This document shows positions 45,776 to 55,244 of a stretch of 64,000 bases of DNA, one piece after another; the first letter of the stretch is position 1, and every line of letters begins with the position of its first letter. The DNA is taken from the NCBI RefSeq assembly GCF_000331025.1, contig NC_020055.1:671870-735869 (forward strand). Reading direction: 5' to 3'. Below the pieces are notes generated by a model that worked only from the letters and a program-made list of their open reading frames with translations, had not been told where the DNA came from and ran no database searches. Origin of the DNA: Maridesulfovibrio hydrothermalis AM13 = DSM 14728. Its GTDB lineage: Bacteria; Desulfobacterota; Desulfovibrionia; Desulfovibrionales; Desulfovibrionaceae. The position numbers and the translations under genes are program-made.

Positions 45776-46657
45776 TCAAAATGAGAAAGTCAAACCCTCG
45801 CCCGCGACCGATCCAACAGGCTTAAGACCGAAATAACCCAGAATTTCTCTTATGAGCGGTTTTTCTATTTCCGGACCTTCGATAACAGGAATATCACCTT
45901 CCAGCCCGCAAAGTGCTTTAAGCACCGCAACAGAATCTTCATAACCGCCGATTCTGTCCACAAGCCCCAGCTCTTTAGCTTCCCGTCCGGTCATCGCACG
46001 ACCGTCAGCAATCTCTTCAACTTTCTTGCGATCCAGCTTGCGGGCAGCGGCAACATCATCAACAAACTGGTTATGCATATCCATAATCAGCCGCGTAAGG
46101 TATTCCCGTTGTTCCGGAGTCAATTCCGAATAGGGAGATCCAGCCCCCTTGAGGCTACCGCTGGTGATGACCACAGGGCGCACACCGACTTTATCCATCA
46201 ACCGGCTGAAGTTAGCATATTCTGCTTTGACCCCGATACTTCCGGTAATGGAGCCGGAACTGGCCATGATCTTAGTTGCCGGAGCAGCCGCATAATACCC
46301 ACCGGAAGCCGCCACTGTACCAAATGATGCCACGATGGGCTTTTCATCAGCAAAGCTTTTGACCGCGTGATAAAGCTCCTGCGAGGGGGCAATAGTTCCG
46401 CCGGGGGAGTTAATCCGCAGCAATACACCTTTCACAGATTTATCCCTGCGCAATTTGCGCAAAAACTTAACCGTTGGCAATGAGTTGGTTATAGTCCCCT
46501 GTACATTAACAATTCCGATTTTTTCCGAACTGAACAGCACTGTATTTCCATTAAAAAAGGCTGCGGCTCCCCATAGGAGAACCACAGCCATTAATAGCAG
46601 ACTGAAACCGAATAAAAACGGATGTCTGACAGAGAAACTATTCTTAGGACTCTTCAT
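45776..46657 (-). CDS. sppA: Signal peptide peptidase SppA
   Basis: This 293-residue S49 protease has an N-terminal membrane helix (about 14-33, FLFGFSLLLMAVVLLWGAAA). The catalytic Ser lies in SSGSITGSIGV near residue 134, and a Lys acts as the general base (the NSPGG and AASGGYYAA segments are conserved). This is the short single-domain form that works as a homo-oligomer. ATG 46657 overlaps the rpsA stop by 14 nt (ATGAAGAGTCCTAA), so translation of sppA is coupled to S1. Upstream in-frame codons lie inside rpsA. Confidence 0.93.
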   Translation of the reverse strand: MKSPKNSFSVRHPFLFGFSLLLMAVVLLWGAAAFFNGNTVLFSSEKIGIVNVQGTITNSLPTVKFLRKLRRDKSVKGVLLRINSPGGTIAPSQELYHAVKSFADEKPIVASFGTVAASGGYYAAAPATKIMASSGSITGSIGVKAEYANFSRLMDKVGVRPVVITSGSLKGAGSPYSELTPEQREYLTRLIMDMHNQFVDDVAAARKLDRKKVEEIADGRAMTGREAKELGLVDRIGGYEDSVAVLKALCGLEGDIPVIEGPEIEKPLIREILGYFGLKPVGSVAGEGLTFSF

Positions 46658-48404
46658 CCTCAGTCTCAGTTTCTGCAGCAGCCTTTGCTTCGGTTGCGTC
46701 AGCAAGCTTCTGCTTAAGAAGTTCGCCCAGAGTGTTGCCGCTGTCGGCAGGTCCGGAACGGAATTCTTTAGACTGACGCTTTTCGCCGTCTTCCTTGAGC
46801 TGCTTGATGGAGAGGCCGAGGCGACGCTCATCAGCAGATACATGGATGACTTTAGCCTGAATGGTAACGCCTTCTTTAAACATCTCAGAAGGATTCTTGA
46901 TCTTCTTATGAGAGATTTCAGAAACGTGAACCAGACCTTCAATGCCTTCTTCAACTTCTACGAAGAGGCCGAAGTCAGTGATATTGGTGATACGTCCTTC
47001 AAGGGTACAGCCGACGGGGTACTTTGTGGGTACCTGAGACCAAGGGTCTTCGGAAAGCTGTTTAACACCGAGAGTGAACTTTTCATTTTCTTTGTCAACA
47101 GTTAAGACTTTAGCCTGAACGCTATCGCCTACGCTGTAAACTTCTGAAGGATGACGCACTTTACGGGTCCAGGAGATATCGGATACGTGAATCAGGCCGT
47201 CAATGCCATCTTCGATACCGATGAACACACCGAATTCAGTGATGTTCTTGATCTGACCTTCGAGGATAGTTCCTTCGGGGAACTTCTCAGCAACAACGTC
47301 CCAGGGATTCGGCTTAACTTGCTTCATACCAAGAGAGATGCGTTTTTTGTCAGGATCAACACCCAGAACGATTACGTCAACTTCGTCGCCTACGCGAACC
47401 ATCTGAGATGGGTGACGCAGCTTGCGGGTCCAGGACATTTCAGAGATATGAACGAGTCCTTCAACACCGGCTTCGAGTTCAACGAATGCACCGTAGTCAG
47501 CGAGGTTGGTAACCTTGCCGGAGTACTTAGCACCTTCAGGGTACTTACCGGAGATGTCTTCCCACGGATCAGGCACGAGCTGCTTGAGTCCGAGAGAAAC
47601 TTTCTGGCCTTCTTTATCGAAGTTCAGAACTTTCAGTTCCAGCTCATCACCAAGTGCAACCATTTCTTTGGGGTGCTTGATACGTTTCCAGGACATGTCT
47701 GTGATATGCAGAAGTCCGTCGAGACCGCCGAGGTCAATGAACACACCGTATTCAGTGATGTTCTTGACTTTACCTTTAACGGTCTGCTCTTCTTCAAGAG
47801 TTTCGAGCAGCTGAGAACGCATTTCGTTACGCTGTTCTTCAAGAAGAACACGGCGGGAAACGATAACGTTGCTGCGGCGACGGTTAATTTTAAGGATTTT
47901 AAATTCGTAAGTCTGATCAACGAGAGCGTCCATATCAGGAACGGGACGAAGATCAACGTGAGAACCAGGCAGGAATGCTTCAACGCCACCAAGATCAACG
48001 GTGTAACCACCTTTGATGCGGCGAATGATTCTACCTTCGACAACGCCTTCTTTTTCCTGCACTTCTTCAAGCTTGTCGAAGAGCTGCATGCGTTTGGCTT
48101 TGTCACGGGAGAGGTGAATGGTGCCTTCGTTTTCATTTTTGTTTGCAACAAAAACGTCTACTTTGTCACCAACAGCAACAGTCATTTCACCTTCAGCATC
48201 CAGAAATTCAGATACTGCAATCTGGCCTTCAGATTTGAAGTTAACGTCGATCAGAACGAAGTCCTTATCTACTTTAACAACTTCACCGGCGACGATGCTT
48301 CCTTCGTCCAGATTTCCGAAATCGGCATTCAGGTAGTCTTCAAGGGCAGCCTCAAAGTCCATTTCCATTTCCATTTCGGAGTTCATGTTTTCATTGTTTT
48401 CCAT
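46644..48404 (-). CDS. rpsA: 30S ribosomal protein S1
   Basis: This 586-residue protein has six S1 OB-fold repeats. Each repeat after the second carries the GLVHISEMSW/LHITDMSW-type motif and the FVEVEEGIEG-like segment (about residues 115-530). S1 binds mRNA leaders and starts translation on the 30S. Acidic N- and C-termini are typical (MENNENMNSEMEMEMDFEA; TEDEES). GGAGG lies 6 nt before the ATG. It overlaps sppA. A long antisense frame on the plus strand inside it is not taken as a gene. Confidence 0.97.
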   Translation of the reverse strand: MENNENMNSEMEMEMDFEAALEDYLNADFGNLDEGSIVAGEVVKVDKDFVLIDVNFKSEGQIAVSEFLDAEGEMTVAVGDKVDVFVANKNENEGTIHLSRDKAKRMQLFDKLEEVQEKEGVVEGRIIRRIKGGYTVDLGGVEAFLPGSHVDLRPVPDMDALVDQTYEFKILKINRRRSNVIVSRRVLLEEQRNEMRSQLLETLEEEQTVKGKVKNITEYGVFIDLGGLDGLLHITDMSWKRIKHPKEMVALGDELELKVLNFDKEGQKVSLGLKQLVPDPWEDISGKYPEGAKYSGKVTNLADYGAFVELEAGVEGLVHISEMSWTRKLRHPSQMVRVGDEVDVIVLGVDPDKKRISLGMKQVKPNPWDVVAEKFPEGTILEGQIKNITEFGVFIGIEDGIDGLIHVSDISWTRKVRHPSEVYSVGDSVQAKVLTVDKENEKFTLGVKQLSEDPWSQVPTKYPVGCTLEGRITNITDFGLFVEVEEGIEGLVHVSEISHKKIKNPSEMFKEGVTIQAKVIHVSADERRLGLSIKQLKEDGEKRQSKEFRSGPADSGNTLGELLKQKLADATEAKAAAETETEDEES

Positions 48405-48448
48405 AAGTTACCTCCAACAACGATGTCCTCGGACAAAATTTCGGCAAT

Positions 48449-48476
48449 ATATTATGGGATAGATACACTAAAACAA
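48449..48476 (-). promoter_or_regulatory. Possible rpsA promoter
   Basis: TTGTTT (48476-48471) and TAATAT (48454-48449) on the minus strand are 16 nt apart, giving a leader of about 40 nt. Confidence 0.45.
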
Positions 48477-48735
48477 CCTGCTCAAGCGTTCCGAGGCAGC
48501 CGATGCTCAGATTGTTCATTGGTTCCTTAAAGAACCGTACTCATCCCTAGTGCCCGTTACGGGGAATCTCAAGCTAATCTTAAATCCACTTACGGCGCAA
48601 AGCCTTGTGTGAACTAATTTCCTACTTGAGATTAAGAGAACTGCTTCTATCTTAAAAACTGAGCCATGTAAACATAATTCCGCGGAGCTTATAACAGATT
48701 CACCCGGAATAAGGCAGCTTCGAGACAAAAAAAAA

Positions 48736-48753
48736 GGCCGGAAAAGTCCGGCC
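48736..48753 (-). terminator. phoU terminator
   Basis: A 7-bp GC stem (GGCCGGA / TCCGGCC) is followed on the minus strand by nine Ts, 29 nt past the phoU stop. Confidence 0.9.
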
Positions 48754-48781
48754 CTCTGCAATATATATGATATATTTGAAA

Positions 48782-49453
48782 CTACCCGCGGCATTGATGC
48801 TTAATATTTACGCCTTGAGAAATAAAAATAACCGATTCAGCAATATTGGTGGCCTGATCTGCAATTCTCTCCAGATGGCTGGCAGCCATAATCAAATGGA
48901 CTCCCCTCTCAACAATACGGGTCTCGGAAACCATATTCTCAATGAGACCTTTAAGAATCCTTAAATTTAGACTGTCTGCATCGTTATCCATGCCGCAAAC
49001 CTTAGCTGCCAGAACCGGATCTTCATCTGCAAAGGACTTTACAGCAAGGCTGACCATTTCCCCCGTCACGCCTGCCATTTGCTCCAATAACTGATTGAAG
49101 GGCATCGGCGGTCTTGTGCTTAAAAACACAGCACGGTGCGCAAGGTTCACGGCCTCGTCCCCGATGCGTTCTAAATTACTGGTCATCCGCATCGTTCCCA
49201 CGATGAAACGAAGGTCTCTGGCCATCGGCTGATCAAGAGCAAGCAACTCTATGTTATATTTATCAAGCTCACACTCAAGCTCATTAATTTTGATGTCATT
49301 CATAATCACATCTTCAGCCAGTTCGGCATTACATTCAGCAAGTGCTTTGACAGCGTTACGCATAGCCGTTTCCGCCATACTGGACATCCGCAAAACCTGA
49401 ACCTTCAAATCATCCATCTTTCTGGTAAAATGAGCGCGCTGCTCCATATCCAC
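48782..49453 (-). CDS. phoU: Phosphate signalling protein PhoU
   Basis: This 223-residue all-helical protein has the two repeated PhoU motifs (GTMRMTSNLERIGDEAVNLA near residue 86 and AASHLERIADQATNIAESV near residue 190). It links the Pst transporter to the PhoR/PhoB kinase system and limits phosphate uptake. It is preceded by pstB on the same strand (190 nt apart) and ends before a strong terminator. pstS, pstC, pstA and phoBR are not in the window. Confidence 0.95.
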   Translation of the reverse strand: MDMEQRAHFTRKMDDLKVQVLRMSSMAETAMRNAVKALAECNAELAEDVIMNDIKINELECELDKYNIELLALDQPMARDLRFIVGTMRMTSNLERIGDEAVNLAHRAVFLSTRPPMPFNQLLEQMAGVTGEMVSLAVKSFADEDPVLAAKVCGMDNDADSLNLRILKGLIENMVSETRIVERGVHLIMAASHLERIADQATNIAESVIFISQGVNIKHQCRG

Positions 49454-49643
49454 GATCTCCTAAACTATCATTCCCGTCGCATCCGGCGACCAATGGCGAT
49501 ACCCCGCCCTGCTTTCAATATCCGTTCAAACTCAAAGCAGACTTCACGTCCGACGGATGCAGACTGTTAGGTACTCCTGACGGAATAAATTGTATTTTCA
49601 GCTTAACTCCACATATACCGCAATGCCGGTTAAACAGATGAAT

Positions 49644-50405
49644 CTACCCGAAACGACCGGTAATATAATCTTCCGTCTGTTTATTTTTAGGCTTTGTGAA
49701 CATTGTTTCGGTGTTCCCGGTTTCTATGAGCCGGCCCATATAAAAAAAAGCCGTTTTATCGGAAACCCGCGCAGCCTGCTGCATACTGTGGGTAACGATG
49801 ATAATGGTGAACTTCTTTTTTAGCTCGTGAATCAAATCTTCTATTTTCTGGGTGGCAATGGGGTCAAGAGCAGAAGCAGGCTCATCCATGAGCAAAATCT
49901 CCGGCTCAACCGCCAAAGCTCTGGCAATACAAAGTCTCTGCTGCTGTCCGCCGGAAAGTCCCAGAGCGGAAGAATGCAGCCGGTCTTTCACTTCATCCCA
50001 GAGCGCGCCGTCTTTAAGGCTTTCTTCCACTTTACGGGCGATAAAATCTTTATCTTTAATCCCATTCACGCGAAGCCCGTAGGCAACATTTTCAAAAATT
50101 GACTTTGGAAAAGGATTCGGTTTCTGGAAAACCATGCCCACCCGCCTTCGCAGGGTCACAACATCAAGCCCCTGCGCATAAATATCTTCTTCATCAAGGG
50201 ACAGTTCACCCTCAACGCGAGTACCGGGAATGAGATCATTCATCCTGTTCAGACAACGTAGAAAAGTACTCTTCCCGCAACCGGAAGGCCCGATCAATGC
50301 CGTAACCCTGTTCTCTTCAAAATCCATGGAAATATCTTCAAGAGCCTTGAAGTCTCCATAGTAAAAATCAAGTTTTCTGGATGCTATTTTAATAGCTTGC
50401 CCCAT
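49644..50405 (-). CDS. pstB: Phosphate ABC transporter ATPase PstB
   Basis: This 253-residue ATPase drives high-affinity phosphate uptake. Walker A is [19 protein letters not shown] (the RCLNRMND continuation is diagnostic of PstB), the signature is [16 protein letters not shown] and Walker B is [17 protein letters not shown] 50405 (MGQAIKIA) with GGAGAG upstream is chosen over one 15 nt earlier. It is separated from pstSCA, which lie elsewhere. A candidate Pho box is at 50548-50565, in the opposite orientation. Confidence 0.95.
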   Translation of the reverse strand: MGQAIKIASRKLDFYYGDFKALEDISMDFEENRVTALIGPSGCGKSTFLRCLNRMNDLIPGTRVEGELSLDEEDIYAQGLDVVTLRRRVGMVFQKPNPFPKSIFENVAYGLRVNGIKDKDFIARKVEESLKDGALWDEVKDRLHSSALGLSGGQQQRLCIARALAVEPEILLMDEPASALDPIATQKIEDLIHELKKKFTIIIVTHSMQQAARVSDKTAFFYMGRLIETGNTETMFTKPKNKQTEDYITGRFG

Positions 50406-50547
50406 GAGAATACTCTCCATAAAGATTGTATATAATTATCAAGCCGGCCAGCTCCGCCTGTCCGGATCTAAAATGCGCCTCAATGCAATAAAATCACCGC
50501 AAGACACTAAATAACTATATGCCATGAGTTACAAGGCAATGACCCGT

Positions 50548-50565
50548 CTGTTACGTTTCTGTTAC
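50548..50565 (+). promoter_or_regulatory. Candidate Pho box upstream of pstB
   Basis: CTGTTAC-GTTT-CTGTTAC gives two direct 7-bp repeats with an 11-bp period, as in the PhoB box (CTGTCAT-AWAW-CTGTCAY). It lies about 145 nt upstream of pstB on the opposite strand orientation. Confidence 0.55.
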
Positions 50566-50647
50566 GCAGGGGATGTCTGTAAAAAGACAGAGAAGAAATA
50601 ATTTGAATTAATATGGGCAGAAAACAGGAGGCATAAATAAACCAAAA

Positions 50648-50681
50648 GGACAGGACTCTTCTATTAAGAAAAGCCCTGCCC
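50648..50681 (-). terminator. Terminator after the AMIN-domain gene
   Basis: On the minus strand GGGCAGGGCT pairs with AGTCCTGTCC (one G-U pair and one mismatch), followed by TTTT, 23 nt beyond the stop. Confidence 0.7.
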
Positions 50682-50703
50682 GAAAATCATGTCTCACACC
50701 AAA

Positions 50704-51498
50704 CTAGAGATTAATTGTCAGTTCAATACCGGCAGAGTTCTTTGTGATTGCCGGCTTGATACGCATTGCAGCGTCTTTTTTACTAATGTAGAAAACAAGA
50801 CGTATTTTGTCCGCATGTTCACCGGTAACAATCTTTTTCACCGGACAACCTTCAAGTTTATAAAGAGATTTCCCTTTATTATCCCATTTCCCTAAAATAT
50901 CCACAACCAGCCTGCGGGGACTTTGCAGGTTAAACCACTTAATCCGGCCGGCAGGACTGGATAAAGGAACCTTCACAGCAACCATATCCGGGCTACAGGT
51001 GGAAAGCAGCTTTCCAACACTTCCACCTACTGTTTTTGAAGCTGTTTTGACGGGGGCCTTTTTCTTAGCGGCGGCTTTGTTTGAAGAGTTCGCAACAGCC
51101 TTTGCAGCAATTACTTCTTCAACCTCTGACGCCGCTGCCTGCACAGACTTATCCGTGCTTTCATCATCAGATGAAGGCGTGGAATTAACCTTATCAGCAG
51201 CTCCAGCCTGCGCAAAGGATGTACTGGTCTCAGTAGTAATATCTGATTCAATTACCCCATCATCCGAAGCCGTTTCAAAACTATTCTCTGAAGATTTCAG
51301 GGGCAGCACAAGTCTGGTTACCTCCTTACGGACAACAGGCCCTTCACTTATATCGTTTCGGGACTCTGCTTCTTTCTTGGCAAAAAAAGAATCAAACATT
51401 CCAAAATGGTACAGAGCAGCATTTGCCCCGACCACCAATAAAATAATAAGCAGCAAGAGTGTCACAGGACGTATATTCATTTTCATTTGAGAATCCAT
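50704..51498 (-). CDS. Membrane-anchored AMIN-domain protein
   Basis: This 264-residue protein has an N-terminal membrane helix (about 10-28, VTLLLLIILLVVGANAA) and a Ser/Glu/Ala-rich linker with Lys-rich AAAKKKAPVKTAS. The AMIN domain (about 165-260, GRIKWFNLQSPRRLVVDILG) binds peptidoglycan or periplasmic partners. There is no amidase domain. An ATG at 51498 is used; the ORF opens with a TTG 12 nt earlier. A role in localising envelope machinery is inferred from the domain. Confidence 0.75.
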   Translation of the reverse strand: MDSQMKMNIRPVTLLLLIILLVVGANAALYHFGMFDSFFAKKEAESRNDISEGPVVRKEVTRLVLPLKSSENSFETASDDGVIESDITTETSTSFAQAGAADKVNSTPSSDDESTDKSVQAAASEVEEVIAAKAVANSSNKAAAKKKAPVKTASKTVGGSVGKLLSTCSPDMVAVKVPLSSPAGRIKWFNLQSPRRLVVDILGKWDNKGKSLYKLEGCPVKKIVTGEHADKIRLVFYISKKDAAMRIKPAITKNSAGIELTINL

Positions 51499-51661
51499 TT
51501 TAGGGGTCAATTCCGGGATGCCAATATATGAGAATTTTGGACTGATGGCAAAGAGCTGCTCAGCCCCCGTTTAACGAGCTTTGAAAGCAAAAATATTCAA
51601 CAGAAAGCAGAATTTTATTATTAAGAAGAAACAAAAAAGATAATTTTATCAGGACGCGATG

Positions 51662-52549
51662 CTACTCTACAAGTTCTTTGGAAAGAACATCCTGCCATTT
51701 TTCACCAAAATATTTTTCTGCAAGACTTGCAATTTCACCGGAATCAATCATTTCCTGCAATGCAATCTTCAATCTATACGGAACAGAACCGGGCACAAGC
51801 TCAAATGGAAAATTATCTGCGCTCAGCGGTTTTTCAGGATCATACGCAGTATTGACCTGCTCCGAATAAAGCGGAGACTTACGGGAAAAACCTACATAAA
51901 GAGTACCCTTATTGGAATGACAGCAAAACTTATGCAGTTTAACGCCCTTGCCTTCAAAGGATTTTAAATTATTAGCCTCCATATATTTTTCCAGATCCTC
52001 TTTAATAAACCGAAAGAAAAAAGGACGCTTATGAATCAGCATCTTCAAAGCTCTGTCAACTGTAATTTCCTTGACCTCTGAGTAAGCAACACCATACCTG
52101 TCGGCCTCTTCACCCCATGAACAACCCAGCTCAACAATCCAGACCAGCTTATGGTTACGGATATCACTGATAGAATTTAGATCAGGAATATTTTTCCCGG
52201 TTAATCCGTAATATGACTCATGCCTGTAAAGCCCGTTGGGGATATAGTACAAAAATTCAGACCTCTTAACCCTGAATACTGCCGCAGGATAAAGATCTGC
52301 CAGCCCGTGTTTAAGCATGTAGTGAGTGCGCTTCTTTGGGCCACGGATTATTCTCAGCTCATACCCTATTTTTTCCACAGCGCGAGTCATCAATTCGAGA
52401 TACAGCCCAGAATTATCGGGTTTAACCTGCATATATGGAGGCTTGCCGATATCCTTATAAACCATAGTCAAAACCGGACGTTCTTCAGCCACCGCCGTAT
52501 ACGGCAGCAGGAAAACAAAAAATAAAATTAAAGCAAAAGTTCTAAGCAT
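51662..52549 (-). CDS. Periplasmic substrate-binding protein (SBP_bac_3)
   Basis: This 295-residue protein has a signal peptide (MLRTFALILFFVFLLPYTAV, cleaved near AEER) and a solute-binding fold of the HisJ/GlnH class. DIGKPPYMQVKPDNSGLYLELMTR is the family start, and later segments include LKHGLADLYPAAVFRVKRSEF. No permease or ATPase lies nearby, so it may serve a signalling receptor or a remote transporter. ATG 52549 is chosen to place the signal peptide; a GTG at 52600 would add 17 residues. Confidence 0.8.
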   Translation of the reverse strand: MLRTFALILFFVFLLPYTAVAEERPVLTMVYKDIGKPPYMQVKPDNSGLYLELMTRAVEKIGYELRIIRGPKKRTHYMLKHGLADLYPAAVFRVKRSEFLYYIPNGLYRHESYYGLTGKNIPDLNSISDIRNHKLVWIVELGCSWGEEADRYGVAYSEVKEITVDRALKMLIHKRPFFFRFIKEDLEKYMEANNLKSFEGKGVKLHKFCCHSNKGTLYVGFSRKSPLYSEQVNTAYDPEKPLSADNFPFELVPGSVPYRLKIALQEMIDSGEIASLAEKYFGEKWQDVLSKELVE

Positions 52550-52689
52550 AAATAATATGAAGGTGCATTTTTGAAATTGATTTTTTAAAAACTGATTCAC
52601 CGTTAAAATAATTAATAAAGTAAATAACGGATAGCAACATAAATTATGAATTGATAAAACAGTATCAACACCTGAAACAGTAAAAAAAA

Positions 52690-52713
52690 GGCTCCCCGCA
52701 GATACGGGAAGCC
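52690..52713 (-). terminator. glgP terminator
   Basis: GGCT-CCCG pairs with CGGG-AGCC around a short loop, followed by eight Ts on the minus strand, 54 nt past the glgP stop. Confidence 0.8.
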
Positions 52714-52766
52714 CCTATAGTTGATTTTACAAAAAACAAATGAAAAGTGAACTTGTCATCTATTTT

Positions 52767-55244
52767 TTATTCTTTCCCCATAGGGCGGACTCCCCAGATA
52801 CTGTTTGCATAATCAAGTATTGCCCTGTCACTTGAAAACTTACCGGAACCGGCAGTGTTAAGGATGGAACTTCTCAGCCAGCTTTTGCGATCCAGCCAAC
52901 GTTTATCCACCTCATCCTGCACGTCCACATAAGCGCGATAGTCCGCCAGCACCATATATTGATCACCATTTGCAAAAAGAGAATCCAGAATAGGCTGAAA
53001 CAACTCACGGTCTCCCTCTGAGAATGTTCCATCACCTATATAATGCAAAGCCTCAGCCAGTTCTTTATCGGCTGATGCAATCTCTGAAGGGTTGTAGCCA
53101 TTATATTTGCGTCTTTCCACTTCTTCAGCATCCATACCGAAAATAAACATGTTCTCCCGACCTGCTTCTTCCATAATCTCGATATTCGCTCCGTCCAGAG
53201 TTCCCACTGTCAAAGCTCCGTTGAGAGCAAATTTCATGTTTCCGGTTCCGGACGCCTCTGTTCCTGCCAGAGAAATCTGCTCTGAAAGATCCGTTGCCGG
53301 AATGATACGTTCAGCCTGTGAAACGCGATAATTAGGCAGAAATGCGATGCGCAGCTTATGGTTCACTGTCGGGTCTGAGTTAACCACCGCGCCAACTGAA
53401 TTGATCAGCCGGATAATTCTTTTAGCCAGAAAATATCCGGGAGCAGCCTTTCCGCCAAATATTTTGAGCCTTGCCACTGCAACGCTATTCGGATCATTTT
53501 TGAGCCGGCAATACAAAGTAATTGCATGGAGAATATTTAAGACCTGCCGCTTGTATTCATGAATCCGTTTGACCTGTACGTCATAAAGCCAGTCTGTCGG
53601 CAGATAAATTCCATATTCCTTGCGGGCATACTCGACCAGCCTTTTTTTCTCCTGAAGTTTGCAATTATACCAACTGTTTTGAAATTCAGCATCGTCAGCC
53701 AGCGGCTCAAGTTTTTTAAGTTTTGAAAGGTCGGTAACCCATTCAGGACCGATTTTCTCAGTGATAAGATCAGACAATCCCGGGTTGCACTGTTTCAGCC
53801 ATCTGCGGGGAGTAATACCGTTGGTGACTGAAGTGAATCTGCCCGGAAACATTTCCACAAAATCCTGAAAAATATTCTTTTTAATCAACTCTCCATGCAG
53901 AGCTGAAACCCCGTTCACAGTGAAGCTGCCCAAAACAGCAAGCCAGGCCATTCTGACCTGCGGATGCTCACAGTCCTCAATTATGGACATACGCTTCAAG
54001 CGGTCCTCGTCACCGGGGAAACGGCTCTTCACCTCTTCCATAAAGCGACGGTTAATCTCAAAAATAATGGAAACATGGCGCGGCAGCACTTTGCTCATCA
54101 TATCAAGCGGCCATGTCTCCAGAGCCTCAGGCATGACTGTATGATTAGTATAAGCAAAAGTCCGCCGGCAAATTCTCCATGACTCATCCCAGTTAAGCAT
54201 ATGCTCATCAATCAAAATACGCATCAGTTCAGGAATTGCGATAGCAGGGTGAGTTTCATTAAGCTGCACCACTGCCCGATTGGGAAGTTCGGAAAAATCA
54301 AGTTTCAGCTTCTTGAAACGGCGCATCATATCCTGAATAGTCGCAGAAACAAAAAAGTACTGCTGCACCAGCCGCAGCTCGCGCCCTTCAGTCAGGCGAT
54401 CACTGGGGTAGAGAACTTTTGAGATAGTCTCGGAACGGACTGCATCTTCCATGGAACGAATGTAGTCACCGCTATTAAACAGATCGAGGTTAAAACGGCG
54501 GGCAGGCTGAGCCTCCCAGAGACGCATATTAATAACATTACCGTTCTTGTAACCGGGGATAAGCATATCAACCGGCATGGCCATTACTTTTGCGGTATCA
54601 GTCCAGCGATGTTTTTCAGAACCGTCATCGTGGGTATACTTTTCCTCCCGTCCATAAAGATGGACCGTGAACATAAAACCCCTTCTGCAAAATTCCCAGG
54701 GATTACCGAAATGAAGCCAGTCATCAGGCAGTTCTACCTGTTCCCCGTTCTCTATGGCCTGTTTGAAAATTCCATATTCGTATCTAATGCCGTAGCCGTA
54801 TCCGGGAATTCCCAGAGTCGCCATTGAATCAAGAAAACAAGAGGCAAGTCTTCCAAGGCCGCCATTGCCCAGCCCCGCATCAGCTTCTGCGCTTTCGGCT
54901 TCCTCCATAGTCACGCCGAACTTAGCAAGGGCTTCTTCGGCTGCTTTTTCAACGCCAAGGCAAAGAGCATTACTGGAAAGAGACTTACCGGCCAGAAATT
55001 CGAGAGACAGGTAATAAACACTCTTCGCATTCTGATTGTAGTATGAACGCTGAGTCTTGACCCAGTTCCTTACCAACCTGTCCCTTAAAGTATAGGCCAG
55101 AGCCTGATACAAAGAAAATAGATCTGACCGACCATAGTCGCGTCCAAGATTGGAAAGATGATGTCGGCAAATACTATGGGTTAAAGCCTCCACATCCATT
55201 CCGCCCATCTCCTCAAGCAATTCATTGGAATCCATTTTTGCCAT
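52767..55244 (-). CDS. glgP: Glycogen/alpha-glucan phosphorylase
   Basis: This 825-residue PLP enzyme degrades glycogen or maltodextrins to glucose-1-phosphate. The PLP lysine lies in GTGNMKFALNGALTVGTLDG near residue 650, and the N-terminal part has the family RLASCFLDSMATL. Length is close to the E. coli enzyme (about 815). No other glycogen genes are adjacent. It is on its own transcript, with an upstream intergenic of about 600 nt. Confidence 0.97.
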   Translation of the reverse strand: MAKMDSNELLEEMGGMDVEALTHSICRHHLSNLGRDYGRSDLFSLYQALAYTLRDRLVRNWVKTQRSYYNQNAKSVYYLSLEFLAGKSLSSNALCLGVEKAAEEALAKFGVTMEEAESAEADAGLGNGGLGRLASCFLDSMATLGIPGYGYGIRYEYGIFKQAIENGEQVELPDDWLHFGNPWEFCRRGFMFTVHLYGREEKYTHDDGSEKHRWTDTAKVMAMPVDMLIPGYKNGNVINMRLWEAQPARRFNLDLFNSGDYIRSMEDAVRSETISKVLYPSDRLTEGRELRLVQQYFFVSATIQDMMRRFKKLKLDFSELPNRAVVQLNETHPAIAIPELMRILIDEHMLNWDESWRICRRTFAYTNHTVMPEALETWPLDMMSKVLPRHVSIIFEINRRFMEEVKSRFPGDEDRLKRMSIIEDCEHPQVRMAWLAVLGSFTVNGVSALHGELIKKNIFQDFVEMFPGRFTSVTNGITPRRWLKQCNPGLSDLITEKIGPEWVTDLSKLKKLEPLADDAEFQNSWYNCKLQEKKRLVEYARKEYGIYLPTDWLYDVQVKRIHEYKRQVLNILHAITLYCRLKNDPNSVAVARLKIFGGKAAPGYFLAKRIIRLINSVGAVVNSDPTVNHKLRIAFLPNYRVSQAERIIPATDLSEQISLAGTEASGTGNMKFALNGALTVGTLDGANIEIMEEAGRENMFIFGMDAEEVERRKYNGYNPSEIASADKELAEALHYIGDGTFSEGDRELFQPILDSLFANGDQYMVLADYRAYVDVQDEVDKRWLDRKSWLRSSILNTAGSGKFSSDRAILDYANSIWGVRPMGKE

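Larger units (their letters stand above)
48405..48781. other. Long region upstream of rpsA, possibly structured
   Basis: These 377 bases contain the rpsA promoter and, further upstream, a 9-bp inverted repeat (AATCTCAAG near 48566 with CTTGAGATT near 48626) around about 50 bases. The phoU terminator sits at 48736-48753. S1 is known to bind its own leader, so a structured leader is plausible. No gene is seen. Confidence 0.4.

Noticed and set aside
47151-48530. 459-residue plus-strand frame
   Set aside because: It runs antisense inside rpsA, is Phe/Val/Asn-rich and has no domain or ribosome site. It is a shadow of the S1 gene.
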